Shown here: positions 1-13,300 of the stretch, piece by piece
Layout: every line of letters begins with the position of its first letter
Position numbering within the stretch: the stretch's first letter is position 1
Assembly: GCA_003024175.1 (NCBI GenBank)
Contig: MDYQ01000029.1
Coordinates: 119,699-183,698, forward strand
DNA length: 64,000 nucleotides
Reading direction: 5' to 3'
Source of the DNA: Planoprotostelium fungivorum
Taxonomy: Eukaryota; Evosea; Variosea; Cavosteliida; Cavosteliaceae
Notes under the pieces: model-generated
What the model was told of the DNA's origin: nothing
Seen by the model: only the letters and a program-made list of their open reading frames with translations
Database searches by the model: none
Made by a program: the position numbers and the translations under genes

Positions 1-2794
1 CATATTTTTGTTGTTAGAAAACGAAAAAGATGAAAATTTTCTTCTTCTCACCTCCACTGATCACTGACAAAAGATTCCCTCTTTGATTTCATCGTTCCCG
101 CCAAAAGATCCAATCGGAGCTGCTCTACAACGAGGCTCGCAGAAGTCTTCTTCTCTCGCAGTTTCAAGAAACCCGCTGGGATCGTTGTAGATAGACCTCC
201 TCCAGCAGAAGAAGCGATGGCGTCGACCAACAGCGTCACCACCTCAGGCACGTACCTCTTCGTCTCTCTTATCACCTACCACCGTCAGATCTTCCCAAAA
301 ATTTTCCAGATTTTTCCGGGAATTTTCAATCTACAACGAACCTGCAGCACGAGGTTGCAAGTGAAGAGTGCCAAAGTGAAGTCTTTCGGTGTTCTGATGG
401 GACATCTAGAGATGTATTCGTTGATTAAGAGGATGGATGGTGTTGAGATGGGGTGCTCAAAGTCAGTGCTAGGATAGATGGAAAAGACCAACTTGACGAA
501 CAAGAGGTGCCCGAAAGAAGGCCAGCAGCTGCCCACGGCGCGGGATTCTGTCGCAGATTTGAGAATTCCGCGACGGGGTGGGTGTTCACCTCCGGATAAT
601 TTCTCGGATAAACTCTCGTGGAAGGCTACGATGCGTTCACGGCACAGCTTGTAGAGGCTGTCGGGTGAAATGTCTCGCATGTCTGTGATGTGTTTGGTGA
701 GTAGGTCCAGTAGGGTCAGAGGAAGAGTGTCTGACTCGTGCAGCGTCGACACCGTGACGATGTAATGCTCCACGAGGATGTGCAAGAAATTCTGGTGAAA
801 TGTGAGGATGGCTGGTTGTAGAACGATGGGTCACCTGCATCTTCTCCTTGTTACCCTCCTTCAGCGAAGGATGATTGCAAGATCGGATTCGTTGAATGAT
901 CGTAGAAATCTCAGTGACATTTCGGCCCTCGGTCCATGCTTGCAGCTCCTCTTGGTCTTGTGGTACGTCCAAAGTGAAGGGAATCTCACCACCTTTCGTC
1001 ATTTGTATCATCTTCTTCTCTCCCTTCTCTTCTTCCCTATCATCTTCGTCTGCTTCTTCTACCTGGTGGATTTCTTCGTCAGCGCTGATGACCGTCTACA
1101 ACGAGCCAGATGAGAATTTCACCTCTTCTTCGTCGACCATGTCATCTTCATCATCATCGGCACCCTCTTCCTCTTCTTCCTCCTCTTCTTTCTCTTCTTC
1201 TTCCTCCTCTTGTTTTTCTCCCTCTTCTTCCTTCTCTTCATCCTCTACTCTCCGTCAATCTTTAAAAAGATTTAAATGTTGCGTCTACAACTCACCAGGG
1301 TCCGATTCCAAACTGTATCTCAGAGGCTCTTCATACACCGGCACGTTCCAGTCATCGTCTAGAGCGTCACCACTCATGTGTCTCTCTCGATCAATCTTCG
1401 GCTTCAACTTCTTCACGGACTCCAACTCTTCATCATCAGGTCTCATCCTCTTTAACCTCTCCTCCTACGAAAAAATTGAATGAAAATTTAAAATGGTAAG
1501 CCTTCGAAATGAATACAATGATGGGCCACCTCGAGCTTTTCTAATTTCTCTCGCTCTTCTGCTGCGGCTTCTTCTGCTGTTTTCGTTCTCTCTGAAGGTG
1601 TAGCTCTTACGTCGAACGCCATCTCACGTACTGCCTTATCGTAATCGTCCGGACCCAAGCCTGGAATATCGCGTCAACTTTCATTCTACAACGAGCCACG
1701 TGGCGATGAAATCTCGTGGACATTTCGTGTGCGAGGAGCATTTGAAGTGACTTTTTTGTGGGAGCATTCGAACTAAATCACCTCTCTCCTTCTTCTCTTC
1801 TGTGGACAACTTTTGTCTCTTCAAACCGATCAAGTCTTGCTGCAGCTCTCCGTAGTCGCGGTCCAATTTGTCTGTCAGGTCCTCCATCTCATTGTGGAGC
1901 TTCTGTTTTTCTCTCCTGGCCAGTTTGCTCTTGGCGATGATCTCGGAGTAGATCTCTTCTCTCGTCTTCTTCCTTCCGTCTTCTCCTTCTTCTTGGTTGG
2001 CCTGGCGTGGAGTTGACATCACGATGCATCATGTTGGAATGTATATGATGATGAAGTGACGATGTCTCTTCTCACCCTCTGCAAACCACCAAAGTGAAGT
2101 TTATCTACAATCTCGGCGTCCAGAGCGTCTTCGCCATCGTCATCGGACACCACGTAATCATCAAACTTTTGCATCTCTCCGATGCTCGTTCCCAAATGGG
2201 TCAACTCTTCTTCTTCATCGTTCAGATTGTACTTTTCGTAACGTTTCTGTCGACATTGTCAACGAACACGAATCATTAGACTGGAAGACGATCTTTCGTC
2301 TGAGGAAGAAGATCACTCACTCGGGTCTCTTTCTGATAACGGATGAGATCCTTCTCATCTTGTGTCAATGTAGAGTTGTTCTCTCCAATACGATTGTCTT
2401 CAAAGACGCTAGCTTTGTCTTTCTGATTGTACTCTACGAGAAGGGTTCGATTTCTCTATTTCATAGTCAGACGCCTCGTTGACATCAAATTTTGGAATCA
2501 TTCTGATTATCATGATGATACCAGCCACAGTCACTGACAAGGCGATTGATCAATAAGTTTCTCGTCACTCACGTTCTCGATGGCTTTCGTTCTCGATTGA
2601 CCCAGATTCGATCGGATACCTTTGATCTTCTGACCATCGACCACCATCTTTGGTTTGTTGAATCTCATGTTGAACGGGTTGGTCGCGGGTGCCTTCTCTT
2701 TCTTTCCCTTCTGGATGCCACCCGATGTCCTCTTCTGTCCGAAGCCGGGCTTACTGGACCCCTTAGAGCCAGTGCTCTTGCCACCGTGTGCCAT
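1..2794 (-). CDS. NOP14: Nop14, nucleolar 40S-assembly factor (3' end outside window)
   Basis: Nop14 is a nucleolar component of the small-subunit processome needed for 18S rRNA maturation and 40S assembly. The start ATG is at 2794 (protein begins MAHGGKSTG) and is followed by the basic NPFN motif typical of the family. Reading leftward the exons give KDKASVFEDNRIGE (about 2.4 kb), KTREEIYSEIIAKSKL (about 1.95 kb), DYDKAVREMAFDVRA (about 1.65 kb), an acidic Glu-rich stretch (1.14-1.25 kb), IPFTLDVPQDQEEL and CNHPSLKEGNK (0.85-1.0 kb), LVFSIYPSTDFEHPI (about 0.45 kb) and KRYVPEVVTLLVDA (about 0.25 kb). All are conserved Nop14 blocks in the right order. The C-terminal part lies beyond base 1. 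Short introns separate the blocks; one reads gtgacc...caccag near 790-832. Several introns carry the TCTACAAC motif described elsewhere. The upstream gene starts 148 bp away on the other strand, so the promoter is shared or back to back. Confidence 0.93.
1095..1107. repeat. Intronic motif TCTACAACGAGCC (Nop14)
   Basis: One copy of a 13-14 base word that recurs in introns of several genes. Read in the sense of this minus-strand gene it is GGCTCGTTGTAGA. A second identical 13-mer lies at 1685-1697, and shorter forms at about 329-342 and 1284-1292. Confidence 0.7.
1685..1697. repeat. Intronic motif TCTACAACGAGCC (Nop14), second copy
   Basis: Identical to the 13-mer at 1095-1107, again in non-coding sequence between Nop14 exon blocks. 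Confidence 0.7.
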
Positions 2795-2941
2795 GTTGTA
2801 TGGTGGATTATCAATGTGATGTGAGAAGGAAAGGAGGAAGAAAGCGGAAAATGTGAACCGGCTCGTTGTTTGTTGGTACACAAATAATTTACCGAATTTC
2901 GTTTCGTGGTGAGAATCGAAAGCGCCAGCCGATCGCACAGC

Positions 2942-5900
2942 ATGATCTTTCGGACACTTCACATCTGCTTGCTTGTCTGTGTCGTCACCTCGTGTGACGT
3001 CTATGTAGATGGTAAGATGGGCAATGATACCTCCACCTGTGGCACGAAGGATAACCCCTGCGAGACTATAGCCGGAGCCAAAGTCATAAAAAATCAGAAG
3101 GAAGTGTGCTTGAAGTCAGGTATATACGAGAACAGCACAATCCCCCACCGCATGCGATGGTGGAAGACGGAGGAAGAAGAGGGAGAAGTGAGCTTGATGA
3201 ATTGGACGAAGAGCTGACTTCGAATAGCGTCCCACGCTCAAGTGTCTGAATTCCGTTTCTGTAACGTCTGCTGGTGATCTGATGTGGAGCGGCATTCACA
3301 TCCAAAACTGTTCTGGATCTATTTCGACCGTCAACATTCAAATCGATTCAGTTCTGGTGGATGAAGGGGAATTGAGTGTGGGCCATACCATGCTGAATCA
3401 CTTTACCTATGCACGCAGATATCCTCTTCCATCCTTCGATCCTCGAGGATCTTCAACACGAGCATCACAAATAGCACTTTTCTTTCCTCCTTCTCTCTCT
3501 CTGTACAATTTGGCGAGCATGACCAAGGGCAACATCTCTTCACACTGGATAACAATCGATTTCTCTCTGCCACATACGATTTCATGGCTATCTCACCCTC
3601 TTCTACAAAGAGTCAAGTCCAGATCTCTCACAATTTTTTGGGCCCCAACACCAAAATGACTACCAGTCTGAGGAGTTGGACCGAACTCAACATCATCAAC
3701 AACACGTGCGGAGGCATCTCATCCCGATCATCATTGTGGATCGACACCATTCAATCGGATGACTCGCGGTTCAACGTCTTACACAACCGACTCGGTTATT
3801 TATCTCTAGCAATCAAGCTGATCGTGATGCCCAATCTCATCTTTGAAGAAAATTTTATCTCGCGGGCGGTCGTCACCATACAAACAACGGGGGATTCCTT
3901 GTATACATCACGGCCAAAATCACAATTGAACATCATTCGCAATCGAATCGGCAGTGCACAGTGGCTGTTGCAGGAGGAACACACGGATGCATCGAACTCG
4001 GAAGTGATGGAGATGATGGATAATGAGATGGGTGATGTCGAGGTGATCATGAAGAATATGGGGTTTCGAATCAGTGGGAACGTCATGAAGAAGCTCGTAT
4101 TCTCAAAGGTGATATTTTACGTCCGATTTTCGATGGTCATCTACCTTGATCGTCATCCATCTTGACATCCATCTTGATCATCATCCATCTTGATCATCAT
4201 CTATCATCATCTATCACCTTCAATCATCTTCAATCATCTATCAGCATCATCATTGCATCACCTCACGTCCATCTTTCATCTCACTTCATCCCATCAACAC
4301 AAACCGCACGACACAAACGATCACAGGAAATAGGGGTGAATGAAGAAGCTCTCTCTCACAACATTCTAAATAACAACACGATCGATTCGCTCGAATACTC
4401 GATTCAAAAAACAGTCATCGGTCTCATCACGCACTACGACATACGAGGAAATCGATTCGAACAAGTCACACTGTTGGCCGCGTCTCTCAACTCTGATGTC
4501 CTCAATCTGACGGAGAACACATTCACACGCACCAACGAGACGTTCGATGCTTTGTCGATATCGCAGATACAAGGGTTCACCATCGCGGTGGCAGATTCAA
4601 ATTTCGAAAATTACGACGGGGCGGGAATCGCATTCAGAGATGTCATTCATTCGGCCATCTATGTAGATCGCGTCAAGTGAGTGAAAAGGATGAATCTAGG
4701 ATCACATATAAGAACAAGAACCGTGATGCTGATCTACAACGATGTAGTGTCTCAAACTGTCGCAACGGAGGGATCCGTATGAACTTGTACAACAGCAGGG
4801 CTCAAATCACGAGCTGTACAGTCCACAACAACACGAGCCCCAGCGACGGCGGTGGCATCGCTCTCTTTGGTGACAACGCAGCAGTGGACATCAGTCAGAG
4901 CAACTTGACGCAAAACTTTGCGTCTCACGCGTCGTGTCTGATGGGATCACTGGGTAGAGACAGCTCTGTGCAGGTAAACAACTTTGTCAGAGATGGAAAG
5001 ATGATGACACAGACAGCTGAGAGATGTGTACATGACTGTGGCAGACAACGTGACGACGACAACAGATCACAGCGTTGTAGTGTTGACGTCAAAGTACAAC
5101 ACGAGTCAGGTCAACTTGCAATGTACAGATGGCAGCTTCTTAGATGCGAGAGAGCAAGAGAAGCATCTGCTATGGAGCTGCAGCTTGTGCGAGAGTGGAA
5201 GCTACACGCTGGGTGAGAGGAGAGAAGAGAGAAGGGAGAATGACGAGAGACAGGGAGAGGCATGATTGTGGCAGACAACAAGACAGGGACGCAGTGCAAC
5301 AAGTGTCCGCAGGGAGCGATCTGTGAAGTAGGCAAGCCCGTCTCGGTGAGTCAGTCATCGAGGATATAAACGATGTCATGGTGGACTGTACTGACCGTAT
5401 GGCAGAGCAGAGGAGACTTTTGGTGCGGCGCCACAGACGGAGAGTTAAGATGTCATCCGTGTCCGAACGGCTACTGCAGACGTGACGATCACCCGTGGCA
5501 GCAGCCCTGTGTGGGTGATCGCGACGGTATTTTGTGCGGTGGCTGCAAAGATGAAACGACACTGGGATTTCTCACGTCGTTTTGCCTGCCGACGCACAAG
5601 TGTAAGCCGCAGCTGCTGGCTGTGGCGAGTCTCATGCCCTTCCTGTACTCTGCAGTGTTGATGGCTCTGCCGATAGGAGATGGATCGATATGGAAGTCGA
5701 CATCGTACTTCATACAGACCGTTCCCCTCTTGGGTGAGTCAGCATCCATAATCATCATCTCATCATCTCATCATCTCATCATCATCTCATCATCATCTCA
5801 TCATCATATCATCATCTCATCATCATCTCATCATCGATTTTTTCATCCTGCAGTCTTCTTCCTGATGTCAAGTATCACACGTTGATTCGATGCAGTGCCG

Positions 5901-7124
5901 GAGACACAGAAGAACGAGATCATCAGCCTCTTCTCTTCTTCTCTCTCCCTCGAATCATCAAGGAAGATCTTTCCTCGGTTTCTGTCTGGGCACATTCAAT
6001 TACGTGCAGAAAGAGGCATTCTCGCTCTATCTCCCATTCGGTACCGTTCTCATCTTATGCCTCGTCTCTCTCGGCTTGTGTGTCATCGATGCAATCGTGA
6101 AGAGAAGAAAGGGAGATGCGAGAGTCATGCACATCGAATGGAAGAAGAGGAGCGTCATCAGCCGATCGACTGCGGCGTCAGTGGGAGCTCTGCTGCTCGT
6201 CTACAGTGGTGTCGTGTCTTCTTGCTTGAAGTTGTTATTCTGCGTGCAGGTGAGAGATAAAACGAAGTCCATAAAGAGAAGCTGAGATTGAACGAGATCG
6301 AGCCCGGAGTGTGGGTCATGTACAACGATGGAACAGAGAGATGCAATCAAACATGGAGGACTGTTCTCATTGCCATCAGCTCAGTCACACTCATCTTAGC
6401 ACCCATTCTCATCCTCTTGTTACGGTGACCTTTTCATCCGTTGTTTCATCTCTACTGTGACTGACGTGAAGACAGACGAAGACTGAAGCGATCAGAAGAG
6501 ACAGTGCATCGTGACGTGTTGATCGTGCTAGAAGGCTGCTATCGTCCGGGCCGCAAGTGAGTGCAAAGTGATGAAAGCGACGCAAGAGACGTGACAGACG
6601 AGAAGGTACTGGGAGTCGATTTACATGGGCAGGCGACTGATGATCGCCGTGGCTTACGTGTTCATCACGAACGAAGCATGGTGACTCATCTCACAGTCTA
6701 CAACGTCTTTCTCTGACGTCACTGCAGGACTCAGCCGGTGATGCATCTGCTGATGATCACGTCGCTGATCGCACATCTCTACCTCAAGCCTTTTGTGACG
6801 AAGGTTGGACAGAACCTCGAAACCATCTGCCTCATCTCACTGACTGTCATCACACTGCCCATCAGCCACGGTGGTCTCTTCATAGACGTCGTCATTCAGG
6901 TGAAGTCTTGTGAGAGAGGGAGCTCACGTATGCAGATATTGATCGCTTTTCCTCTGATCGTCAGCGGTAGCCTGATGGGGAAGAAGTTGTTTGTGAAGCT
7001 GAGAGGGAAATGGAGGAAACGATGTAGAAAGAATGAACTGGGTGAGTCATCGCCATGTGATGTCGGACGATGCTGATGATAAGCGGAGGAATCGGAAGCA
7101 CTCTTGATCAATATCAGCTTGTAG
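2942..7124 (+). CDS. Secreted beta-helix, Cys-rich, multi-TM surface protein
   Basis: The start ATG at 2942 opens a clear signal peptide (MIFRTLHICLLVCVV) followed by DVYVDGKMGNDTSTCGT, the usual entry into a right-handed parallel beta-helix (pectin-lyase-like). Repeated N-rich rungs such as NIINNTCGGISSRS and GGGIALFGDNAAVDISQSN run to about 4.95 kb. A Cys-rich segment follows (CSLCESGSYT, CNKCPQGAIC, CHPCPNGYC, CGGCKDETTLGF; about 5.1-5.6 kb). At least six hydrophobic segments follow to about 7.0 kb, and the protein ends basic (KLRGKWRKRCRKNEL) with stop at 7122-7124. This layout suggests a plasma-membrane protein with an extracellular beta-helix and a polytopic tail. Many protists have such proteins and the ligand is unknown. 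More than ten short introns interrupt it, several made of ATC/TCATC runs. Exon joins between 3.1 and 5.4 kb are approximate. Confidence 0.75.
4131..4260 (+). repeat. Degenerate CATC/TTGATCATC repeats in an intron
   Basis: This stretch of the surface-protein gene is built of repeats of catccatcttga and atcatc. It is low-complexity and non-coding, within an unusually long intron for this locus. It is not a CRISPR or transposon repeat. Confidence 0.6.
5744..5845 (+). repeat. (TCATCATC)n microsatellite in an intron
   Basis: About 100 bases of nearly pure catcatctcatc units lie in an intron just after the exon ending QTVPLL. ATC-rich tracts are the common intron filler on the sense strand of many genes here. 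Confidence 0.7.
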
Positions 7125-7324
7125 TATTTTGGAAGGAGAGAGGCGATGTCACGAAGATGATGTGATGAATGGCTCAGCTTCTGGTTCATTGAATCATCTC
7201 CAAACGAAAAACTCACCGCCCATGTCAATTATAAATAAAACGTACGGTGAAATATGCGTCCACACACGCTCATCATCGGCACATGAAGACATCACGAGTC
7301 GGACTCTTCTATTCCATCCATCTT

Positions 7325-10300
7325 CTAAAAGCTTCCCTTCGTCTGTATGTCCTCTGCTCCCTCTCCAACCGCCATCCTGCTCAGATCATCCACGCAGGCC
7401 ATCCTGATCCTCTCCGAAGTCAGAGGACTGTTCAACTGGAAGTATTCTTCTTGTCCTTCTTCCCTTCTGGCCGCCTTGACGGCTTCCTTGATGGCAAAGT
7501 AGACGGACATGCCCAGTAGAAGGGGAGGCTCGCCGACGGCTTTAGACGATTGCACGGCGACCGTCTCTAATTTGGGATCGGTCGTGTCCGGCATGAGAGA
7601 GATGTTCCATTCGGTGGGGATGTCATCTGCGGAGGCTGGTGGGGTCAAGGAAAATTACGAGAAAATATCGAGAAGATTCTGAGAAAAATCTGAAGGATAC
7701 GGATCTTGTAGGTACCCGGGCCTGCCGTTTGCAGTTTCCCGCCCTGTTTGATCCAAGGGTGTTGATTGTCACCCCAAGCTAACTCTTCGATGGAGACGAG
7801 GCCGGCACCCTGCATGAAGGCTCCTTCCACCTGGAGGGGTGAGATTTTTTGGCGGGAACGGCCTCACCTGGCCTATGTCGATGGTGGGGTTGATCGGATC
7901 TCCGACGTCCAAGACGAGATCTACCCTTCTCACTTTGTGATCACCGGTGAGGGTATCGATCTGATTTTTCTCAGAAATTTCCGATACATTTCCCGGAATC
8001 TTCACCTCGACCTCCGTACAAGCCGTACCTAAAGTAAAGTACCTCCACACCTTACCCTTGTTCGTCATGATATCATACCCCTCGTGCTCAGACTACCCAA
8101 AGACGTCATCCCACTCTACGCATCGAAATTTCATTCGAATTTCCTCACCTTGAAGAATCCCTGGGCCGACAGGGACACCCTGTCAAAGTACGCTTTCACG
8201 GCCAATTGTCCCAGAGTGGCTCCACTGTCCTTCTCTCTGTACGGCCTCAGCCTCTCGGCCAGCTGCCGGGCGGCATCGAGAGCGGCACCTCCATAGATGT
8301 CTGTTGACATCGAGGCAGCTGAAGGTGAAGCGTTGGGAATCTTATCTGTAGCCATCTCTTTGATTCGAACGTGACTGATGTGGACTCCTAATTCGTTGGC
8401 GACCACTTGTGCCACCTATCATCGATTTAGACGTCTTACACGTGGGAGGAGGGGATGAGAGAGAGCGGAAAGATCCGCAGGGAGAGACATTCACCTTCGT
8501 GTTCAGACCCTGACCCATTTCGATGCCACCGTGTGTGACTAAGATTGTACCGTCCAAATAGATGTGTATCATGGCTGAGCCTTGATTCAAAAACATTGCG
8601 TTGAAAGCTACGCCGTATTTAGAAGGGATGAGGGTGATGCCCCTCTTTCGGTGACGATTTTGTGAGTTGTAGATCTCGATTTCCTGGAAAAGTCAGGGGT
8701 ACGTACGGTACGTCGGGTACCTGGAGACGGTCTTGAAATTTCGAGGAGATCTTGCATTCGTCCCAGGAGCGGCGTACGCTCTTTGTGACGGGGAAGTTGT
8801 AGTACGTAAGATCTCCTTCGTTGTACAGATTCCTCTCGCGTACCTACACCGAGTCTCAAAATTTTGAGACCTATTTTTGGCGGGAAATTCGAGGTGAGGA
8901 GGGACGAGAGAGATTTGAATTTTCTTCGAATTTTCTCACCACTTCAGGTCTTAATTTCAAGAAGGAAGCGACGTGTTCTACGTACGCCTCTGCCGTAAGA
9001 TAACCCTGCGGACCTCCGAACCCTTACCTCTATCAGAAATTTCATAGATATTTCCCTTAATATTCTCAGAATATTCTCACCTCGGAAGGCAGTGTGGGAG
9101 GGTATGTTTGTCCTGGCCACTCTTCCCTTGTTCCTGAGGGCGGGAACGTTGTAGCTAGAATCACAGAAGAGGAGGGCTCTGTCTAAGACGGCAACGGAGA
9201 GGTCGTGTGACATTCCACCGTTGGCGTACAGTTGTAGATCGGCGGCGAGAAGTTTCCCGGAAGAGTCGAAGCCGATCTTGTATGATGATTTGAAGGGGTG
9301 ACGACCACTGTGGGTGTCAATCTACAACGGTGTAGAGCGATTGGCTTCTTCATGAAGGAACGGAATATTGAATCATTTTGAGAGGGAATTATATGATGAT
9401 ATAATATTATCTATAATCCTCGAAATCATTCGTGATAGTACGTGTGTCCATCTACAACGAGCATCGACACCACGCATGAAAAGGAGGGATAAAGAATGTC
9501 GACAGTGACTTACCCCGTGATCTGCATGTCGACATTTCTCTCCAGGCGAACTCTGACGGGTCTACGCGTGTAGTAGGCAGCGAGGGCCGCCGCCGCGGAG
9601 AAATTAATGTTCCTCGTTTCTTTCCCGCCAAAACCACCACCTACTCTTCCCACACGGGTGACAACTTGATTGATGGGGATGCCCAACGTAGATGCCTGTC
9701 CCAATTTCAATTCCGTTTCGATCGATTGGGACTCTCATCGATCGACGAGAGATGTTTCAGATGATTTAGAATCATATAAAATAATCTAAAGTGATTTACA
9801 ATAGATGAAAACGTACCACGAATTTTTGTGTCTTGTGTGCATTCTGTGTGGAGGTGTAGACGTACATGTCTTCCTCGTCTGGCACTACCAGAGAAGTCTG
9901 CGTCTCGAAATAGAACTGTTCCTGCCCTCCCATGTAGATCTATCCTCGATTCATCTCTCTACAACTCTCAAGAAGCCGTTCGGTACGTCGGAGTACGTAT
10001 CGGCTCGTTGTAGATGGATCGATATCTCACTTGTCCTTCGAGGGTGAGAGGTGCCTTGGACATCTCTTCGTCTACGTTCTTCTGCGTAACACCGTGTGTC
10101 ACGGGGAAGAAAGAGTCCGCCTGTACGCTTCGTTACGTACGTACCGTACGTATCTCACCTGTATGGCGTCGTCGATGGTGTAGATACCAGGTAAATCTTC
10201 GTACTCGATCTTGATCAATTTTGCTGCCTCTTTCGCGGCGATCTCGTGCTCTGCCACGACAATTCCCAGCATCTGCCCGTAATGGAGGACCTTTTCTTGT

Positions 10301-13300
10301 CAATCTACAACGTTGTAGATCGACGATCATCACCTCCTTCGACGCGAATAATTCTTCGTCGCTGATGACGTCACCCCACAGGTTACTCCCCGGTACGTCT
10401 CGGTACGTATAGATTCCCACCACCCCCGGTACCTTCCCACGGTCACCTATGACATCTCAACGACATGTCTCACCTTCATGGCGGCCTCCTTATCGAGACT
10501 CAAGATCTTGGCGTGACCTCGATCGGCCAAAATGAGTGCAGATTGCAGCTCTCGATGTTGGTGTGGCATGTCGTCCACGTATCGAGCCTCACCCGTCGTA
10601 TGTTTTTTTGCAGATAAATGGGGCTCGGATTGTCCGACGGAAGTTCCGCGCTTGTTGAGGCGGTACCTATCTACAATGAGCCAAGGGGGAGGTCACAAGA
10701 CTCACTCTTGGGTGGCGCGGGTGGTTTCCGCGGGGAAGGCCTTTTCCGTGGAACGGCCGAGTTTCTCGGGAACGGGAAGGGAGTGGTGGTGAAGTAAGGA
10801 CAAGAAGAATTTGTAGAAGAAACTGAGAGCGAGGGTAGTGCGGTAACCCGCTTGGCCTCCGGGTACGTTCTCCCCCCTGAGGCCGACCTGGATGACGTCA
10901 TCGGGGGGTACGTACGGTACGTAGGATACGTAATGTACGTGTGTCGTGGTGTGAGATGTCGATGAAAATTCACCTCGCGGTTGAGGACTGCGGCGGCTTC
11001 GTTGAAGGTTTGTAGGTCGAGTTTCTTACCGATTAAGAATGCTTCAGTTTTAGGTGATAGAATGGAGGTAGGTGCGAGACCTCCGAATCCCAATTTAGCC
11101 TTGACAATCTTTTCATCTGTGACTTGTTCAGCTCAAGTTTCAAATAAAATTCTTCTATTCTTTTCTAAATGATTCTCTTCTTTCTATTCTTTTTTCTTCT
11201 CGAAATAAAGTGTACGGATGAAAATTCAATTTCGGATGTAAAGTTGATTTCACCTTGAACCTTCGCTAGCATGGCAGATGTAACGATGGCAATGTCATCT
11301 TCTCTCCTTCTACCCTGCTTGTAAGCCTCCACAAACTCATCCTCCTCGTTCCACGGAATCGCTGTCTTCGTCAGAAATCCGGATGAAATTTCGAGTTACG
11401 TACTGACGTGTGATAGAATCTCTTGGTCTTCCATTTTGACTTTCTTGTACCCCGTAAAATATTCAGAGGCAGCAACTGGCTTGGCTTTCTCTCCCGCCTT
11501 CTGCGTATAGAACGTCGCACCCTGTCGATGACGTCATCACACGTCATCACAAGTCTCGTTGTAGACGGACGGATCGACTCACCAGAGCCAACAGAACGGG
11601 ATTCAGATCCGAGATGGGTGAAGCGTTCACGATGTTGCCTCCAATGGTGGCAACGTTTCTGATCTGTGTTCCGGCGAAATAATGAAGCTGGTCTAACACA
11701 CTCTGAATGGCTCTCTCTCTGTGTCTCTACACCGTCATCAGCCGAGACGTCACGTGACTCTACAACTCTCCACCTGAGAGGGAGACAGGCTCGCAGCACA
11801 TTCTTCCAAATAACGACCGATGTTGTCTAATGTTACGGCAGATCCGATGTGGAGGCCGTTGTCGTCGTGGTGGATCTGAATGGGTCAAAAAAAACGGAGG
11901 GAGAGGGATTCGAACTCGCGTACATCCGTCAGCTCGGGCACGTTGACCGGTGAGATCAAGACGGGGAAGGTTGTTCCTTTGAATCGGAAATCAATTCCCA
12001 ATTCCGTGCTGCCAGAGATGATCTTTGCCTGGGGATATTCCATCTACAACGCGTTAATTTGTGAGATTTCTGCGAGATTTCTCACCTTGATGTCGAGTAG
12101 GTCCTTCAGAGAGGTGGGGGCGTACCAGCTGGCGGACTCGTTGGTGAGTTGTAGAGGGACGATTTTCTTCTGTTTTAATTCTTCGGGGAAGGGTTTCTCC
12201 TTCGCCGCATCGTAAGGCTTGAAGGCCTGCAATAAAATTCAGTCGCGGCTCGTTGTAGATGGATGATTTACCCGATCTTCCGGTGGCTTCACTGTGTCTT
12301 TCGTGTCGTGACAGAACTGGGAGAGTCAGCAAGACAATTTGAAATCCAAACGTACTGATTTGGCGGCATCGACGATGGGACGGTAACCAGTGCAGCGACA
12401 CAGATTTCCGTCCATACACTTTTGAAATGATTTAGAATCGGGCTCTGGATTGTTTCTCAAGCCGGTATACATAGACATGATGAAGCCTGATGGATCATCA
12501 GTCGCACGACTTTCAGAGAGAATACAGATGATGGAAAGGAGATCGAGAAGTGAAGTTCGTTCGGGTGGTAATCATCGAGAGATTCATGTGATGTCGATCC
12601 ATGATATGCAGGATGAACATCTGATGATGAGAAGAGGGGATAAGTAGAACAATGAAGAGAAGCCAACCTGGCGTGCAGAAACCACACTGAGAACCTCCCC
12701 AGATCGCCATCCTCTCCTGCACGGGATGCAGCTCGTCGAACACACTGCCGATACCTTCGACAGTTGTGACGTCCATACCTTCCACGTAACACAGAGGGAC
12801 GAGACATGAATTGACGGCTCGATGTCTGTGTGATAATCAATCGTGATACAATTACATCATCGTCCATTTGGAAGGGAAGGAAGAGAAATGAATGCCTCAC
12901 GTGACGGCTTGCTTCTCATGGTCGTAATGGGATATGGTGACGGTGCATGCACCACAACCACCTTCACCGCAGGCCAATTTTGTCCCCTTCAAATTAGCAT
13001 TATCTATCGACAGTTATTTCGGTTTGTCTGTCAATTATGTGGATAGCTCACTTCGAATATAATCGATGAGTGGCTCAGCGGGGTTTATATTTCTACTGTC
13101 GACTTGAACAGGCTTTCCGTTTAGATAAAAATTGAGAGTCTTCTTGTATGTCTCCTGCGATATGTCACCCGATGTTGATATCCATCCAGACCCACTGTCT
13201 GAAGAGAACGGAATGGAAGAGTAGACCTTCCAGAATTGCGAGAGAGCCCCTGTTTAGACACGTGAGACACGTGAGCTCCCAACCGCAGCATGGTGATAAT

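Noticed and set aside
896-1483. Plus-strand Ser-rich ORF of 195 codons
   Set aside because: Antisense shadow of the acidic Glu-rich segment of Nop14.
5744-5845. Regular TCATCATC repeats resembling an array
   Set aside because: Simple microsatellite in an intron with no spacers; not CRISPR.
11880-11960. tRNA-like B box (GGGATTCGAAC) next to a T-run on the minus strand
   Set aside because: It lies in an XDH intron (gtacgcgagttcg...cccattcag), and no A box, cloverleaf or acceptor stem can be folded around it.
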